Of a stretch of 64,000 bases of DNA, positions 54,090-64,000 are shown in pieces (the first letter of the stretch is position 1; every line of letters begins with the position of its first letter). A program made the translations under genes and the position numbers. The notes beneath the pieces are model-generated. The model was not told the DNA's origin, searched no databases, and saw only the letters and a list, made by a program, of their open reading frames with translations. Origin of the DNA: Reticulitermes speratus (Eukaryota; Arthropoda; Insecta; Blattodea; Rhinotermitidae); assembly GCA_021186555.1 (NCBI GenBank), contig JAJKFL010000003.1:34336908-34400907 (forward strand), written 5' to 3'.

Positions 54090-54880
54090 GCTTGCTCCTT
54101 TTTATCTGAAGCTTTCTTTTTCAACGAATTATTGAGGAAATAACACAGTGACGAGACTATGGTAATAGTTTATGTCTTGGTAACAAAATTTTGCGTTATT
54201 TATCCGTGTTAGCTTACTTTGCTTAATTATACCTCTAGAAGTGTAAACGTAGTTATTTTTATGTCTAAATAAAGCTGCACATTTTACCTAGAAAGTACGC
54301 TTTTAATAAGAGGACTGAGAAAAATAATTTGTTATATCATCAGTTTTATTATCTGTCTCAAACAACACTGGTCATTCCTTTAATATCACAGGACGGTGTT
54401 ACTGATACAACATCCTGTGGAAGCTGCAGGAATGGAGTTATTGATCATACAGAAATGCACCCCTCAGCGTGTATTCGTAACAGCTGTTGATGGTCGGTCG
54501 GTTGCTCCCATTGTTAGGGGATGAGTATTGAAGGGTAAGGAAGAGGTTGAAGAAGATCCACCTCCCTGATGCAAGGCGTCCCTCCCACCTATCCCCTTAC
54601 AACCAATAAAAATGTCCCAACATGGCGTCAAAACTTTATTATTGATCTTGTTCTTATGCTCACGCAGACGATAATGGTTTGGAATGTAGGGAAATTAAAA
54701 TGACGAAAGTCGATATGAGTGTTATAACTTAGTATTATTATAGCAGGATTTAAATTGTGAAATGGCACGCAAGAATTCCCTGCTTCTGTAGATGTAACTG
54801 AAGAGTGGTTCAATAATATTTAGCTAGCAAAATGGTAATAGTGTGTTCTAACTTTCATGAGTTTATATGTCATAAAGACG
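54090..54880. other. Gene-free stretch
   Basis: No gene or repeat recognised. Confidence 0.4.
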
Positions 54881-54884
54881 TATG

Positions 54885-55140
54885 TTGGAGTGGAGGTACA
54901 GGACCACTTACCTAACCTCTGCATTAGATGGAGGTCAGTGGCCAGCTTCACGCCTAGGCTGCTTTATCGGCTGAGAAAGAGCTCCCAATATTTATTGACT
55001 GGGAGGCCGGAAGGTACCCAGAACCGGTCTGGGCGCTTTGGAGAAGAAACGTCTGTTTTCTTTTATGGAGTCGAACCAGATTCCTCGTTTGTTCAGGCCT
55101 TAGCGAAGTCGCAATACTGATTACGTTACACCAGTTCGCG
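54885..55140 (-). mobile_element. SINE family 1, antisense
   Basis: The minus strand has GAACTGGTGTAACGTAATCA as a mutated A-box region, a B-box remnant GGTTCGACTCC, TTCTCCAAAGCGCCCAGACC, GGTTCTGGGTACC, CGATAAAGCAGCCTAGGCG and TGGCCACTGACCTCCATCTA. Near full length but diverged. Confidence 0.72.
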
Positions 55141-55144
55141 GTGG

Positions 55145-55510
55145 AGATTTTAAGCACTTTGTAAATTGCGGCATTATGTCCCTCCTAAACACTGGTGCCC
55201 ATCTACCACACTATACGGTGTCAAAACTCAGAACGTCACAATCTAAATACACTGAAGGACAGCATTTTTGTTGTTTATCTTGTAAAATTTGTAGGAAGTT
55301 GCATTTCTCTACGCTTTCACTAAGTTTATCGTAACATATATAACTGAGGACGTCTGAAGCCCATAAGGGAAAATTTAAGGGACGAAATAGAAGATGAATA
55401 AATGAGTAGGCCTCCGTGTTGCTTTTTTTACCTCCGAGATCATTCAGATGTACGCATGGAATCAGGGATACAAAGTCTGACCTCATATTAAAACTTCCGT
55501 TTAGTTGGAT
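55145..55510. other. Gene-free stretch
   Basis: No gene or repeat recognised. Confidence 0.4.
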
Positions 55511-55512
55511 TA

Positions 55513-55795
55513 AAGGTAAAGGTAAAGCAATCCTATTACAGGGCTGGATAGGCCCTTAGGATTCTAGGAGGTTGAGGCTCCCAGATTTCTAGACAATCGG
55601 CACATGAAGGTGGTAAGGTTGTCAGCCCTACGCACCGGCCGCTTTTGCCCCCACAGGAAATACTCCTGGTACTCATTTCTGTTAGAGGCTGAGCCGACCC
55701 CAGGGCCATAATGCGACCGAAATGATTATGTCAATGAAAATGACACCGTCGGGAATCGAACCCGCGACCTTCCGGCTTGTATAGCAATGCCGCAA
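55513..55795 (-). mobile_element. SINE family 3, antisense
   Basis: The minus strand reads AGTCGGTTGCGGCATTGCTA, AAGCCGGAAGGTCGCGGG, B box GGGTTCGATTCCCGACGG, TTGACATAATCATTTCGGTC, GGTCGGCTCAGCCTCTAAC, GTGCGTAGGGCTGACAACC, TTCATGTGCCGATTGTC and ends GGATTGCTTTACCTTTACC. Near full length. No clear target duplication. Confidence 0.88.
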
Positions 55796-55799
55796 CCGA

Positions 55800-56020
55800 C
55801 TAAAAACAATATTGCTGTACTCTAAATACTGTCAATAGTTGCTAGAAGGATACACGTCGAAGTTTCAGTCTTCGGAGTAAATAAGAATGCCTCTGTATGT
55901 AATAATATGGAGGATTACTTATATACATTGGTCTTATGTATAAGCCCACAGGCATTGCTACACAGGTATATTACGTGACCCCTGATATGTGTAGGTAAAG
56001 CTGCACTGTAGAGAACAATG
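55800..56020. other. Gene-free stretch
   Basis: Nothing recognised. Confidence 0.35.
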
Positions 56021-56024
56021 CAGG

Positions 56025-56372
56025 ACCACTGACACATGCAAAAATAAAGGTATACAATTCAGTATAGAACTAATGACATACAGAAGTAACACTATACAAT
56101 ACAGTAAAATGCAATAAAATACAAGACCACTGACAATACAGAAGTAAAATTATGCTGTACACTAAGGTACTATGTGACTGAGACAGGGAAGTAAGTTGAT
56201 TCATAGCAATAAATAGGGGACGAGACCATTTACTGAAGTAAAATAACACAGTGTCAATGATGTGTAGAATTATGTGTATAGAATAAAATAGAGGGATGTT
56301 GACATGTAGAGAAGTGTAATTATACATTATGACACAATAAAATACAGGCCACTACCACATACAGAAGTAAAA
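56025..56372. repeat. Degenerate tandem array (GACCACTGACA-ACAGAAGTAAAA units)
   Basis: About six related segments: GGACCACTGACACATGCA (56031), ATGACATACAGAAGTAACAC, AGACCACTGACAATACAGAA (56124), GAGACCATTTACTGAAGTAA (56220), TTGACATGTAGAGAAGTGTA and GGCCACTACCACATACAGAA (56347). Most are followed by AGTAAAA and a TATACA-like word. Spacing varies from about 40 to 95 bases, as in an old minisatellite. Confidence 0.6.
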
Positions 56373-56374
56373 GA

Positions 56375-56695
56375 AAGAAACATCGGACTTGGTGTGTGCC
56401 TACGCCTGAAAATACCAAGCCCGAGTGCCAGTTTGTTGTGATTGCCGCAGGCGGTGCATTACTGACGGTGTGTGTTTGTCAGACGGTGTTGGAGACACAA
56501 GGAATACTTGTACCCACATAAGCCTACGGTATAACTTGTTTTATGTGACGAAAAAGAAGTTGTACTATTTTTCTTGCACACGATAAAAATGCAGCTTTAA
56601 AAGTATTGTCTTATCAACTTTGTTATTCCTTAATTTTGTAGTAAAGTTACGCCACAAATAAGCAGTCAAATTACTGTCTAACACAACTGTATATT
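56375..56695. other. Gene-free stretch
   Basis: Nothing recognised. Confidence 0.35.
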
Positions 56696-56718
56696 TTGTA
56701 TTGCTATAGGTAAACTAC

Positions 56719-57011
56719 GGGGCACGCGGTGGCGCAGTTGGTTGAGGCACTGCGCTACAAGCCGGAACGTCGCGGTTTCGATTCCCGAATTTTTAATTGA
56801 CATAATCGTTTATGTCGCACTATGGCCCTGGGGTCGACTCAGCCTCTAACAGAAATGAGTACCAGGAGTCTTTCCTGGGGGGTAAAGGCGGCCGGTGCGT
56901 AGGGCTGACAACCTTACCACCTTCATGTGCCGATTGTCTAGAAATCTGGGAGCCTCAAGCTCCTGGAACCCTAAGGGCCTGTCCAGGCCTGTAATGGGAT
57001 TGCTTTACCTT
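56719..57011 (+). mobile_element. Full-length SINE family 3 with perfect 14-base target duplication
   Basis: The complete tRNA-like head has an A box (GTGGCGCAGTTGGTTGAG) and B box (GGTTTCGATTCCCGA, one change from GGTTCGA). The body is TTGACATAATCGTTTATGTC, CACTATGGCCCTGGGG, GTGCGTAGGGCTGACAACC, TTCATGTGCCGATTGTC and GGGCCTGTCCAGGCCTGT. It ends GGGATTGCTTTACCT. TATAGGTAAACTAC is repeated exactly at 56705-56718 and 57012-57025. Confidence 0.93.
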
Positions 57012-57345
57012 TATAGGTAAACTACATACCTCGGTCCCCTTGCACAATCATCAGGCTTTTGTATAAACATGTTTAAAATAAAGACAACAGCGTAACCATG
57101 AATGTACAGTCTCTTGTAGGATATCATATAAATGTTGTGTTTGTGTTTTTAAAAAGAAATCAATCATTAAAATCAAAAATTTTTTTTAATATATTGGGGT
57201 CCAATTTATGAATGGCCATTATGAAGGTATCAATGGGATTGAAATAAAATTGTAAAAATATGACATGTAATTGTGAGATCTCACAAGAAAGTGTATATTC
57301 ATGATTAGGCTTTTACGTTTATTTTAAAAATTTTTGTACAGAAGC

Positions 57346-57371
57346 CTGATGATGGCACAAGGGGAACGAAA
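57346..57371 (+). ncRNA. Hammerhead-like core
   Basis: CTGATGA, then TGGCACAAGGGGAAC, then GAAAC. Both conserved boxes are intact; stem II is poor in this copy. A more mutated copy (GAGG for GAAA) lies at 57034-57054 on the minus strand. Confidence 0.35.
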
Positions 57372-57399
57372 CATGTAGCTCACCTATAGTAATATGAAG

Positions 57400-58265
57400 T
57401 ATACACTTATGTTAGACGATAATTCGACTGTTTATATGTTGATTATTTAACACACGACATGAAGCCATCCATCAAGTATTACTTGTATTTAAATAGTGCA
57501 GTTGCTTAGACTTTACATTTCCATTTGATGTATTGTTTCTATCTAACTTGGTTGTTAATGTTCTGCACGTTTGTTTAAACTCGTTAATGACTAGTAATTA
57601 GTAAGACAGCACTTCACATGCTACGTCTGTATCGCAAGGCTAACACTAGGAATACCGTAATTTGTCCAGACAGCTCTTTGTATGTTCCTTGTGATACGAT
57701 AAACAGACATTGTGTCCTTATACAGCACTCACTGTTCGCTCTTGAATCTTCGTCAGCACGGCTAAGAACGTCAAACCTGGCATTTAAATATATGACCCAG
57801 TGCATAACAAATGGCACATTGTGATTGTTGTTGTTTCCTTCTACGTTACAGTAACCTTGTTGATGCTTGTTGTTGTTTTGTTGATGTACATTTCACACAC
57901 GTGTGATCGTGATCGACTGTCATAAATCGTTACTGTTGTGTCGGATGGTGATTTGGCACCAATGTGAATAGGGATTGTTTTGTACTGCCATAGCCTTTAA
58001 TTAATTTTACACTTAGCGATGGATATTTTCTGTTCCCAGTTACTTGTACACGTAAATATTAATTACCTTGCATTTTGGGCACAGCATTTTTTTTATCACA
58101 GGAATTAAAATGTTTCGGAACTTCTATATACGAGGAGGGGAACCGATTTAATTTGGTGAATGAATAAGAAAGTAAGCCCCGAAATTTGTTTATCTGTTTG
58201 CAGACTATTGATTGAGGAAAGAAAGAAGTAAAACTTTCCAGTTCTTAATTACATTTCCTCTTCTT
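57400..58265. other. Gene-free stretch
   Basis: No gene supported. The frames at 57614-57824 on both strands are chance. Confidence 0.4.
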
Positions 58266-58269
58266 GAAA

Positions 58270-58370
58270 ATTTATGGTGATATTGGAGGTATAGCTCCAC
58301 GTATTCTTAACCTAGACACTAGATGAAGGTGAGTGGATTCATTTCCCGAGCCCTTTATATAGGCAGCTTC
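58270..58370 (-). mobile_element. SINE family 1 3' fragment, antisense
   Basis: GGAGGTATAGCTCCACGTAT, TCTTAACCTAGACACTAGAT and GAAGGTGAGTGG match the antisense end of family 1. The remainder is lost. Confidence 0.6.
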
Positions 58371-58418
58371 CTCAGAAGACATATAATCTGAAGTTTTCAC
58401 GGCGGATGAATTCGAAAA

Positions 58419-58545
58419 AACTTCTTCTGGCTGGCAGCGGCGTCAGGTGGTTGAATGGCGAGTAAGTCGACGTTTCGAGAACCATTTCCATTCTCTTCAT
58501 CAGGGAACTGATTACTGAGGTTCACTGAGCTCCTCAGAAGAAGTT
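58419..58545 (-). ncRNA. Hammerhead-like motif with flanking complementary arms
   Basis: The minus strand core reads CTGATGA, A, GAGAA, TGGAAATGG, TTCTC, GAAAC (58473-58503): a perfect 5-pair stem II between intact boxes. In addition AACTTCTTCTG (58419-58429) and CAGAAGAAGTT (58535-58545) are exact complements flanking the core, as an extended outer helix would be. The inner part of helix I and helix III are not resolved, so activity is unproven. Confidence 0.5.
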
Positions 58546-58549
58546 GCTG

Positions 58550-59925
58550 ACGTGCTGTTTGGCTTCGATGTAACCGGGATTTGATTATCTTGCATAGTCT
58601 CTAATTGTTTTAACCGAGTGAACTGTCTCAGGCAAGTAGTTATAGAACATGTGTGATTGTTCTATTACTTTCCACTTTGTTTTTACCTGTCGTAATCTGC
58701 CACGTATGTTTCTATTGCTCATGGCATTTTTACTGTCTACTCTCTATTTCCTTGCTGTCGACTCATTGTTTTCTTTTTCTCCTTCTTTCTTTCAGTCTTC
58801 TTATATGCGCGTTATTTTCGCTTCTGATTGAAAAGCAATTTGTCTGCAGAGGCAGGCGCTCCCGCCTTGTCTCACACCTTCCTTCATAAGGAGTTTGAAA
58901 CCAATAAAAATAAATGCACGTTTGTTTACGTCGACGGAACGTGCTTCTAGCCACGTAACACTTACTGATTTGACCTCTTAGTTATGTGACACCTGTAACT
59001 ACGCCGTAAAAATACGCGTCAGTCTGGAGAGTTTCAGTTGTTTCCTGAAGGTGACGTGGAATTGCGAACGTATTTTGAAGAATAAAACGTAATTTATTTT
59101 TAAACTACAAATTGTCGAGCATCGTAAGTGATAATGGATAAAATATAACTTATTTTTTTTTCGTGTTTTTACAGCAGGTGACACTGTTGCAAGACTTTGC
59201 TTGCAGAATATCACATTTCATATTCATTGCAAAATACGAAAAGGTTTTATATTCTAATATTGTACATATCGTAATACTTATGAACTGGAACATAAGCCGT
59301 AGAAATTTCGAGTTCTGTAACTTTGCCTAACTTCTCACTGTAAGTTATAATTTATTCGCAAACATCTGTCCTGAAAGATTGCAGCAATTTTACTCCTGAA
59401 GTGATGTAGAAAAAACAGTGTTTTAAATGTCAGTCACTTCTAATCTTGCCTATTAAACACTGCTTAAAACATAGTACATGTACAGCGCGGTCTGTATAGT
59501 GAGCATAATTACATGTTTGAATTCATTAAAAATCCATTTAGATATGTTGTGTCCTGACCATCAGTTTTAGATGAAATGTTTTTTGCAGTGTAGAGTCTGA
59601 TTTCTCTCGTTGGTAGGTCAATTTTAAAACAAACATTTAAGTGCAAGGCTAAGCACAAGGGACTGTATTGTGTCCCTTCCTTCGTACGCACAGTACCGTG
59701 TGTGAGCGTCTATATAAGGTGCATTGTGTTGTGTGTGTCTGTGTACTTTGGGTCACATGTCTGTTGTCTCCCGCCTGCTAGGCGCCTTCCTGTCTGCACA
59801 AAGTAACCATGTCCAGCAAGTAGTACTCAAATACAGTCCCATTTATTTAACCGTATTGATATTTACCGAGTACTTCTTATCAAATAAAGCACACAAATTT
59901 TCTTCATAACTTTTATTAAAACACT
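58550..59925. other. Gene-free stretch
   Basis: No gene supported. Overlapping frames at 58649-58954 are pyrimidine-driven. Confidence 0.4.
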
Positions 59926-59932
59926 CGGCACG

Positions 59933-59957
59933 TTTCGCTTCGATTTTGAATCATCAG
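59933..59957 (-). ncRNA. Hammerhead-like core with short stem II
   Basis: The minus strand reads CTGATGA, TTC, AAAATC, GAA, GC, GAAAC. Boxes are intact; stem II is only TTC/GAA. It lies 36 bases before a SINE family 3 fragment. Confidence 0.35.
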
Positions 59958-59992
59958 GGGTACAAATTTACACGTTGATGTCAAATATGTTG

Positions 59993-60270
59993 GTTGTTGA
60001 GGCACTGCGCTACAAGCCGGAAGGTCGCGGGTTCGATTCCCAATGGTGTCCTTGGAATTTTTCATTGACATAATCCTTTCGGTAGCACTATGACCCTAGG
60101 GTCGACTGAGCCTCTAACAGAAATTAATACCAGGAATATTTCTTGAGGGGTAAAGGCGGCCGGTGCGTAGGGCTGACAACCTTACCGCCTTCATGTGCCG
60201 ATTGTCTAAAAACCTGGGATCCTGAACCTCCTGGAACCGTAAGGGCCTGTCAGGCCTGTAATGGGATAAT
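59993..60270 (+). mobile_element. SINE family 3, 5'-truncated
   Basis: Starts within the tRNA head (GTTGAGGCACTGCGCTACAA), B box GGGTTCGATTCCCAA, TTGACATAATCCTTTCGGTA, GGGTCGACTGAGCCTCTAAC, GTGCGTAGGGCTGACAACC, TTCATGTGCCGATTGTC, and ends GGCCTGTAATGGGATAATGG. Confidence 0.88.
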
Positions 60271-60279
60271 GGGGATAGC

Positions 60280-60700
60280 TTTATATTATGTTCAATTACA
60301 TGACTATAAAAAGCGTACTCCTACACAAGATTAGTTTAGCACACAACGAAACATAGTTTTGTGAACATGCCGTACATATATACCATACGTGTTTGTAAAA
60401 CTTGTGTTATTATTATTGCGTATAAAATTTTTAAAACCCACCTTACTTGTTTTTACCCTTGATGGTAATTCAAAGTAAATATAGAAAGATGTAGAGTAAA
60501 TAAACATTTTCAAAGTAATTTTTGTGCTTCAGATGGGAAATCTCTCAATTTACATTCCCAACTCCTTCTACAGAAATATACATATAAACGTTACCATAAC
60601 ATTACCTCGACCTTTGGCAAATATTTAAATTGTGTGTGTAGTGTAGTAATTTGGTTAAATGGTTTTGTTGTTATGTGTACATACGATGCAAGGATAAAAA
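60280..60700. other. Gene-free stretch
   Basis: Nothing recognised. Confidence 0.4.
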
Positions 60701-60704
60701 ATAG

Positions 60705-60962
60705 TCAGAGAGTATAGTAACCAGACTACGGACTGCACGACCAGTAAACCTGGGTTCCATGCTCCCAGAGCTTTATTTCTTGTCTGCAACTTTTGGAGCC
60801 CACTTGGCGTCCTATCTAATGGGTAAGGGAGTTCTAACCCTGGGAGTAGAACTAACTTTTGACGTCTATCCAGCTTCAACGTTAAGAGTGCATGGAGCTG
60901 TACGTCACTTCACCCATACGTCCTTATGATCTGACGCTTGAGGAGTAATTTAAACTTTTTAC
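60705..60962 (+). mobile_element. Diverged SINE family 1
   Basis: AGTATAGTAACCAGACTACG as an altered A-box region, GGGTTCCATGCTCCCAG as a mutated B box, CAACTTTTGGAGCCCACTTG, CTATCTAATGGGTAAGG, AACGTTAAGAGTGCATGGAG, CTGTACGTC and TACGTCCTTATG. The order of landmarks supports the call despite high divergence. Confidence 0.55.
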
Positions 60963-61084
60963 CTTAGCATACGTTACGGATCTGATAAATTCTTCTTAAG
61001 CGGAAACTCTGAAATTTTACAGGCATTTTTTCGCTACTATTCAATATGTACCCTACTTTGTGGAAAACAGTGGATGTAAAATAG

Positions 61085-61290
61085 ACGTAAAGAAACATAA
61101 AATGAAGGCGAAATTGACCTTCGTGCGCAACATAAAGGCGTATGGAGAGTGAAGTTATAGCTCCACTCATTCTTAAACAACATTAGGTGAAGGAGGGTGG
61201 TGAAATTCACGCCCCAGCCGCGTTAACCCAGGGGAAAGTGCCCACGGTACGCACTGAATAGGAGGCTAGTCGGGCAGCTGAACATGTCCG
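61085..61290 (-). mobile_element. SINE family 1, antisense
   Basis: The antisense end is recognisable: ATAGCTCCACTCATTCTTAA, ACATTAGGTGAAGGAGGG, TGGTGAAATTCACGCCCCAG, GGGGAAAGTGCCCACGGTAC and CTGAATAGGAGGCTAGTCGG. The tRNA head is missing. Confidence 0.65.
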
Positions 61291-61415
61291 TCTAACATAG
61301 GAACAATAAAGCCTTATGAAATATCAACCACATCGAAATGTAAGGAAAATACCGTCGTCCACTTGTAGAAGACTGATGAGCTGCATGTTTATTAGCACTA
61401 ATGGCAATTAATTAC

Positions 61416-61679
61416 CGATCCCAGTGGCCGTGCGGTCTAAGGCGTGGATCTTCGGCCGCTCGCTTACTAGGATCGTGGGTTCGAATCCCACCGGGGGCAT
61501 GGATGTCTGTCTCTTGTGAGTGTTGTGTGTTGTCAGGTAGAGGTCTCTGCGACGAGCTGGTCCCCCCTCCAGAGGAGTTCTACCGACTGTGGTGTGTCTA
61601 ATGTGTGTGATCATGAAACCTCGACGAAATGAGGAGGCCCAGGCCCATATAGGGCTGTCGAGCCATAGGAAAAAAAAGG
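61416..61679 (+). mobile_element. SINE family 2 with perfect 16-base target duplication
   Basis: CGATCCCAGTGGCCGTGCGG, B box GGTTCGAATCCCACC, GTGAGTGTTGTGTGTTGTCA, GGTAGAGGTCTCTGC, CCAGAGGAGTTCTACCGA, ATGAGGAGGCCC and an A-rich tail. AATGGCAATTAATTAC occurs at 61400-61415 and 61680-61695. The antisense head frame is the spurious MPPVGFEPTI protein. Confidence 0.93.
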
Positions 61680-61699
61680 AATGGCAATTAATTACCTGC

Positions 61700-62540
61700 C
61701 TTTCTTCTTCCTCTCGTCTACTCTACGTCTTATTTCGCTCTCGCTTTCACCTTAGACTTAAGGTAATAAACTTGCCACGTGGAACAGACTCTCAATGCTA
61801 CGCCGTTATTGTCGCCATGACCGGATTCTTGGAAGATGATATTGCGAAATAAAGATGAATCGTTCCTTTGTTCGCGTAGTTTTATTTGGAGTAATTGTCA
61901 TTGATCGAGTAATTAGTACAAGTCGGCAGGACGTGCTTTAGACATCTGTTGTTAGTAATTTAACGTGATTTTTTCTTCCTCTTTAATAATCAAGTATTGC
62001 ATCGACCACCTATTGATTCTTACGTAATGTGAAACTTCTTTGGTGGAGACATCTGACGGTAATAGCATTGAGAACAGTAGGGGGGGGAGAGAGGGAGTGA
62101 GGAGTATGGGGTGAACTTAAATCTAGGAAGTTTGGATTTTCTCTTCGTGTGAAGTATTTTCACCACACACAAGTAACGTTTCGATTTTGTTTGACCACGA
62201 TTAATGAGGTAATTTATTGTAATAATTATCATCATTATCATAATAATTGTCATTATTTTGTCAGTTGTTTAACATGTGTTTTGCATTTCAACTGAGATTG
62301 AATTTTAAAATGCACTGTATCCTTCCTAACACTATGAAAAGCAGCTGAAAATGATTATTTAAATATTTGTAGTAGGAAAGCTCTCTTTCCTGAGGACGCA
62401 TTGTCATGTTTTATCCTAATTTATTTATTGTCAGTGCTGAATTTTCTTATTTCAGTCGTTGTGATTTAGGTTTAATTTTATGTAGTCTTTCATTTATAGT
62501 GCTTGCCCGATTTAGGATATTCGAAGTAACACATCAACAA
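61700..62540. other. Gene-free stretch
   Basis: No gene supported. A G-rich run is at 62080-62087. Confidence 0.4.
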
Positions 62541-62542
62541 TA

Positions 62543-62555
62543 ACTACTGCTACTG

Positions 62556-62600
<45 letters not shown>

Positions 62601-62636
62601 AAATAATAATAATATTAATAATAATAATAATAATTG
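62543..62636. repeat. (CTA)n then (AAT)n compound microsatellite
   Basis: CTACTGCTACTGC leads into about 14 CTA units, then AAT/ATA units to 62636. It produces a poly-Val minus frame. Confidence 0.95.
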
Positions 62637-62649
62637 TTTTATCTTTGCA

Positions 62650-63685
62650 GGAGAATTGGCTTTTTAAAAACTTTATATTTCGCCGACTGATATTTTTCGC
62701 CCTTATAGTAACCAATTATGCATTGATGCGGAGAAGAAATGTGTACAGAGTGCCTTATTACCGAATCGGCTGGCGATATAATGGTTTCCGAATGCTCTCA
62801 CCAAATGTTGTGATTGCTCGCGTTGTATTCTGAAAGTTCCGATTTCATATTTCTACTCAATACAGGCTATTCTGATTTTTTCTTTGTTTTCCTTAATGCC
62901 TCTATATAATAAAATAATGCCTTACGTTATATTAGGACACGATTGTTTCGTATCACATCCTTAGCAATTTATTACTCGCTGAACAATTGACGTTATACGA
63001 CATGAGGAATTGACAGAATTGTTAAATGCACCAAAAGTAAATACAATCAACAAGGAAGCCGTTAAAATATCAACTGACTATAGGCACGTTAATTGTGTAT
63101 TTAACAACTGTCTGCCTCTGTCTTTTGTGGCCTACTGACGCACCAGCCTGCATCACGACCTTATGGTTTCATTCCCGAGCAGAAACTCAATGGATTAAAT
63201 AATATATCAAACCAGCAAAACTTCCTACAATTCATATTACCTAGACTATATAACATTTGGGTTATGAAAAAGCTGTTGTTTTATCTGTGAAACGAACACA
63301 AATGTGTCTGTATTTATTACTACAAGAGTTTCAGGGGTTGAGATGGATCACGCCAGTGTCGTCACCACTGCACTATTCATGTGCTGTTAACCCAATTTAG
63401 TTTAGCCACGGAAGACTTTGGTATTTGAAAAACGTTTGCGTAACTGCTAATACAAATCTTGCATATGAAGTCAGAAGTCAAGACCACAAATAAGCAATGA
63501 TAATAATAAATGATACACAAATGTATACATCAGCAAATTATTTAACCGCACCATTTAGAAGTAAAAACCGAATTTCTTGTATACGAAAAAGAACCATAAA
63601 AGATTTTTAAAATATGTGTGTTATATTCTAGGGTATGTATGGGAATAAGATGTGTATATACGAGTATATATAGACATATATTTAA
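62650..63685. other. Gene-free stretch
   Basis: No gene supported. The 62645-62833 frame follows a TTTGCAG and was considered as an exon but rejected. Confidence 0.4.
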
Positions 63686-63687
63686 TA

Positions 63688-63862
63688 GGGTTTAGTTGGG
63701 GAAACCTGAATGAAAAAGGCCAGTTGTAAGACCTAAGTGCAGATGGGAGGATAAGTTTAAAATGGATCTTAAATAGATTGGCAGGGCTTGACTGGATTCA
63801 TTTGGCTCAGGACACTGTCAAATGATGGGCTGTTTTTAAAACTGTAATGAACTTTCAGGTAC
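63688..63862 (+). mobile_element. LINE 3' fragment (GRPRRRW lineage)
   Basis: The forward reading gives LGKPE, a stop, KRPVVRPKCRWEDKFKMDLK, a stop, IGRA, then LDWIHLAQDTVK and WAVFKTVMNFQ. This follows the consensus GKPEGKRPLGRPRRRWEDNIKMDL-EIG--GLDWIHLAQDR--W-A-VN-VMN almost in one frame. The 5' and 3' parts are missing. Confidence 0.75.
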
Positions 63863-64000
63863 GATAAAATGCTGTCCATTTCTTAACCAACTAAAGCACT
63901 CTAAGACGTAGTCTGCTCCGTGGAGTTGGATGGTATTTGTTCTTGTATTATAACAAATATCTGTTTCTATACATCACTGTTAAATAGAAATGGAAATTAT

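Larger units (their letters stand above)
56698..57395. mobile_element. Inverted-repeat element with hammerhead-like core, split by a SINE
   Basis: The left arm, TATAGGTAAACTACATACCT then CGGTCCCCTTGCACAATCAT and CAGGCTTTTGTA (about 57012-57065), is mirrored by the minus strand at 57335-57395: CTATAGGTGAGCTACATG, TTTCGTTCCCCTTGTGCC, ATCATCAGGCTTCTGTAC. The arms are about 70 bases and roughly 80% alike. A family 3 SINE sits in the left arm within its own duplication of arm sequence. The outward CTGATGA...GAAAC layout equals that at 14.9-15.1 kb, suggesting a Penelope-like pseudo-LTR; no coding part is present. Confidence 0.55.

Noticed and set aside
62645-62833. Possible last exon after TTTGCAG
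   Set aside because: A good acceptor-like string, but the frame is rich in Arg/Phe/Tyr/Ile from AT bias and matches nothing I know; no polyadenylation context was established.
1-64000. CRISPR array, operon, phage or bacterial contamination
   Set aside because: No regularly spaced direct repeats with spacers, no dense same-strand frames and no ribosome-binding pattern; the content is eukaryotic repeats throughout.

Overview
The window is nuclear insect DNA, most likely from a large-genome cockroach (Periplaneta or a close blattid). The evidence is the AT-rich, intron-like or intergenic composition with no prokaryotic gene order; about 22 copies of tRNA-headed SINEs; and an antisense reading of one SINE head (MPPVGFEPTI...SERPQTHALD) that I remember as a very common spurious predicted protein in Periplaneta annotations. 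I could not run a database search, so the species call is an inference. Almost all of the listed open frames are chance frames or lie inside transposable elements.

The only piece that looks like a host gene is a probable single internal exon at 7976-8124 (+). It has a clean AG acceptor and GT donor and encodes about 50 residues of an unrecognised, possibly extracellular protein. A SINE sits 35 bases upstream of its acceptor. If this is right, much of the window is intron of that gene.

The rest is a layered transposon landscape. Family 1 SINEs (14 copies or fragments) are spread from 4.4 to 61.3 kb. Family 2 SINEs are at 7.7, 16.9, 19.3 and 61.4 kb, and family 3 SINEs at 29.7, 55.5, 56.7 and 60.0 kb; several have perfect target-site duplications and some are nested. 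LINE remnants of at least four lineages occur at 7.5, 8.9, 12.06, 22.6-23.5, 31.3-31.85, 35.5-36.2, 38.4-38.9, 48.5, 50.7-51.5 and 63.7 kb. All are 5'-truncated and frameshifted; the best keeps a reverse transcriptase C-terminal half. DNA transposon remnants include a pogo-like element with a broken transposase (0.86-2.06 kb), an internally deleted Tigger element (24.3-25.0 kb), a hAT-type MITE (33.6 kb), a 78-base palindromic TA-flanked element (16.04 kb) and GC-rich hAT-like ends (37.4 kb).

The two least ordinary signals are: (i) about eight dispersed hammerhead-ribozyme-like cores (CTGANGA, stem II, GAAA), two of them in long inverted repeats at 14.85-15.11 kb and 56.7-57.4 kb, as expected of Penelope-like retroelement ends; and (ii) an unclassified repeat of about 150-190 bases present in five, perhaps six, copies. 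I see no rRNA, functional tRNA, CRISPR array, operon or other complete gene.
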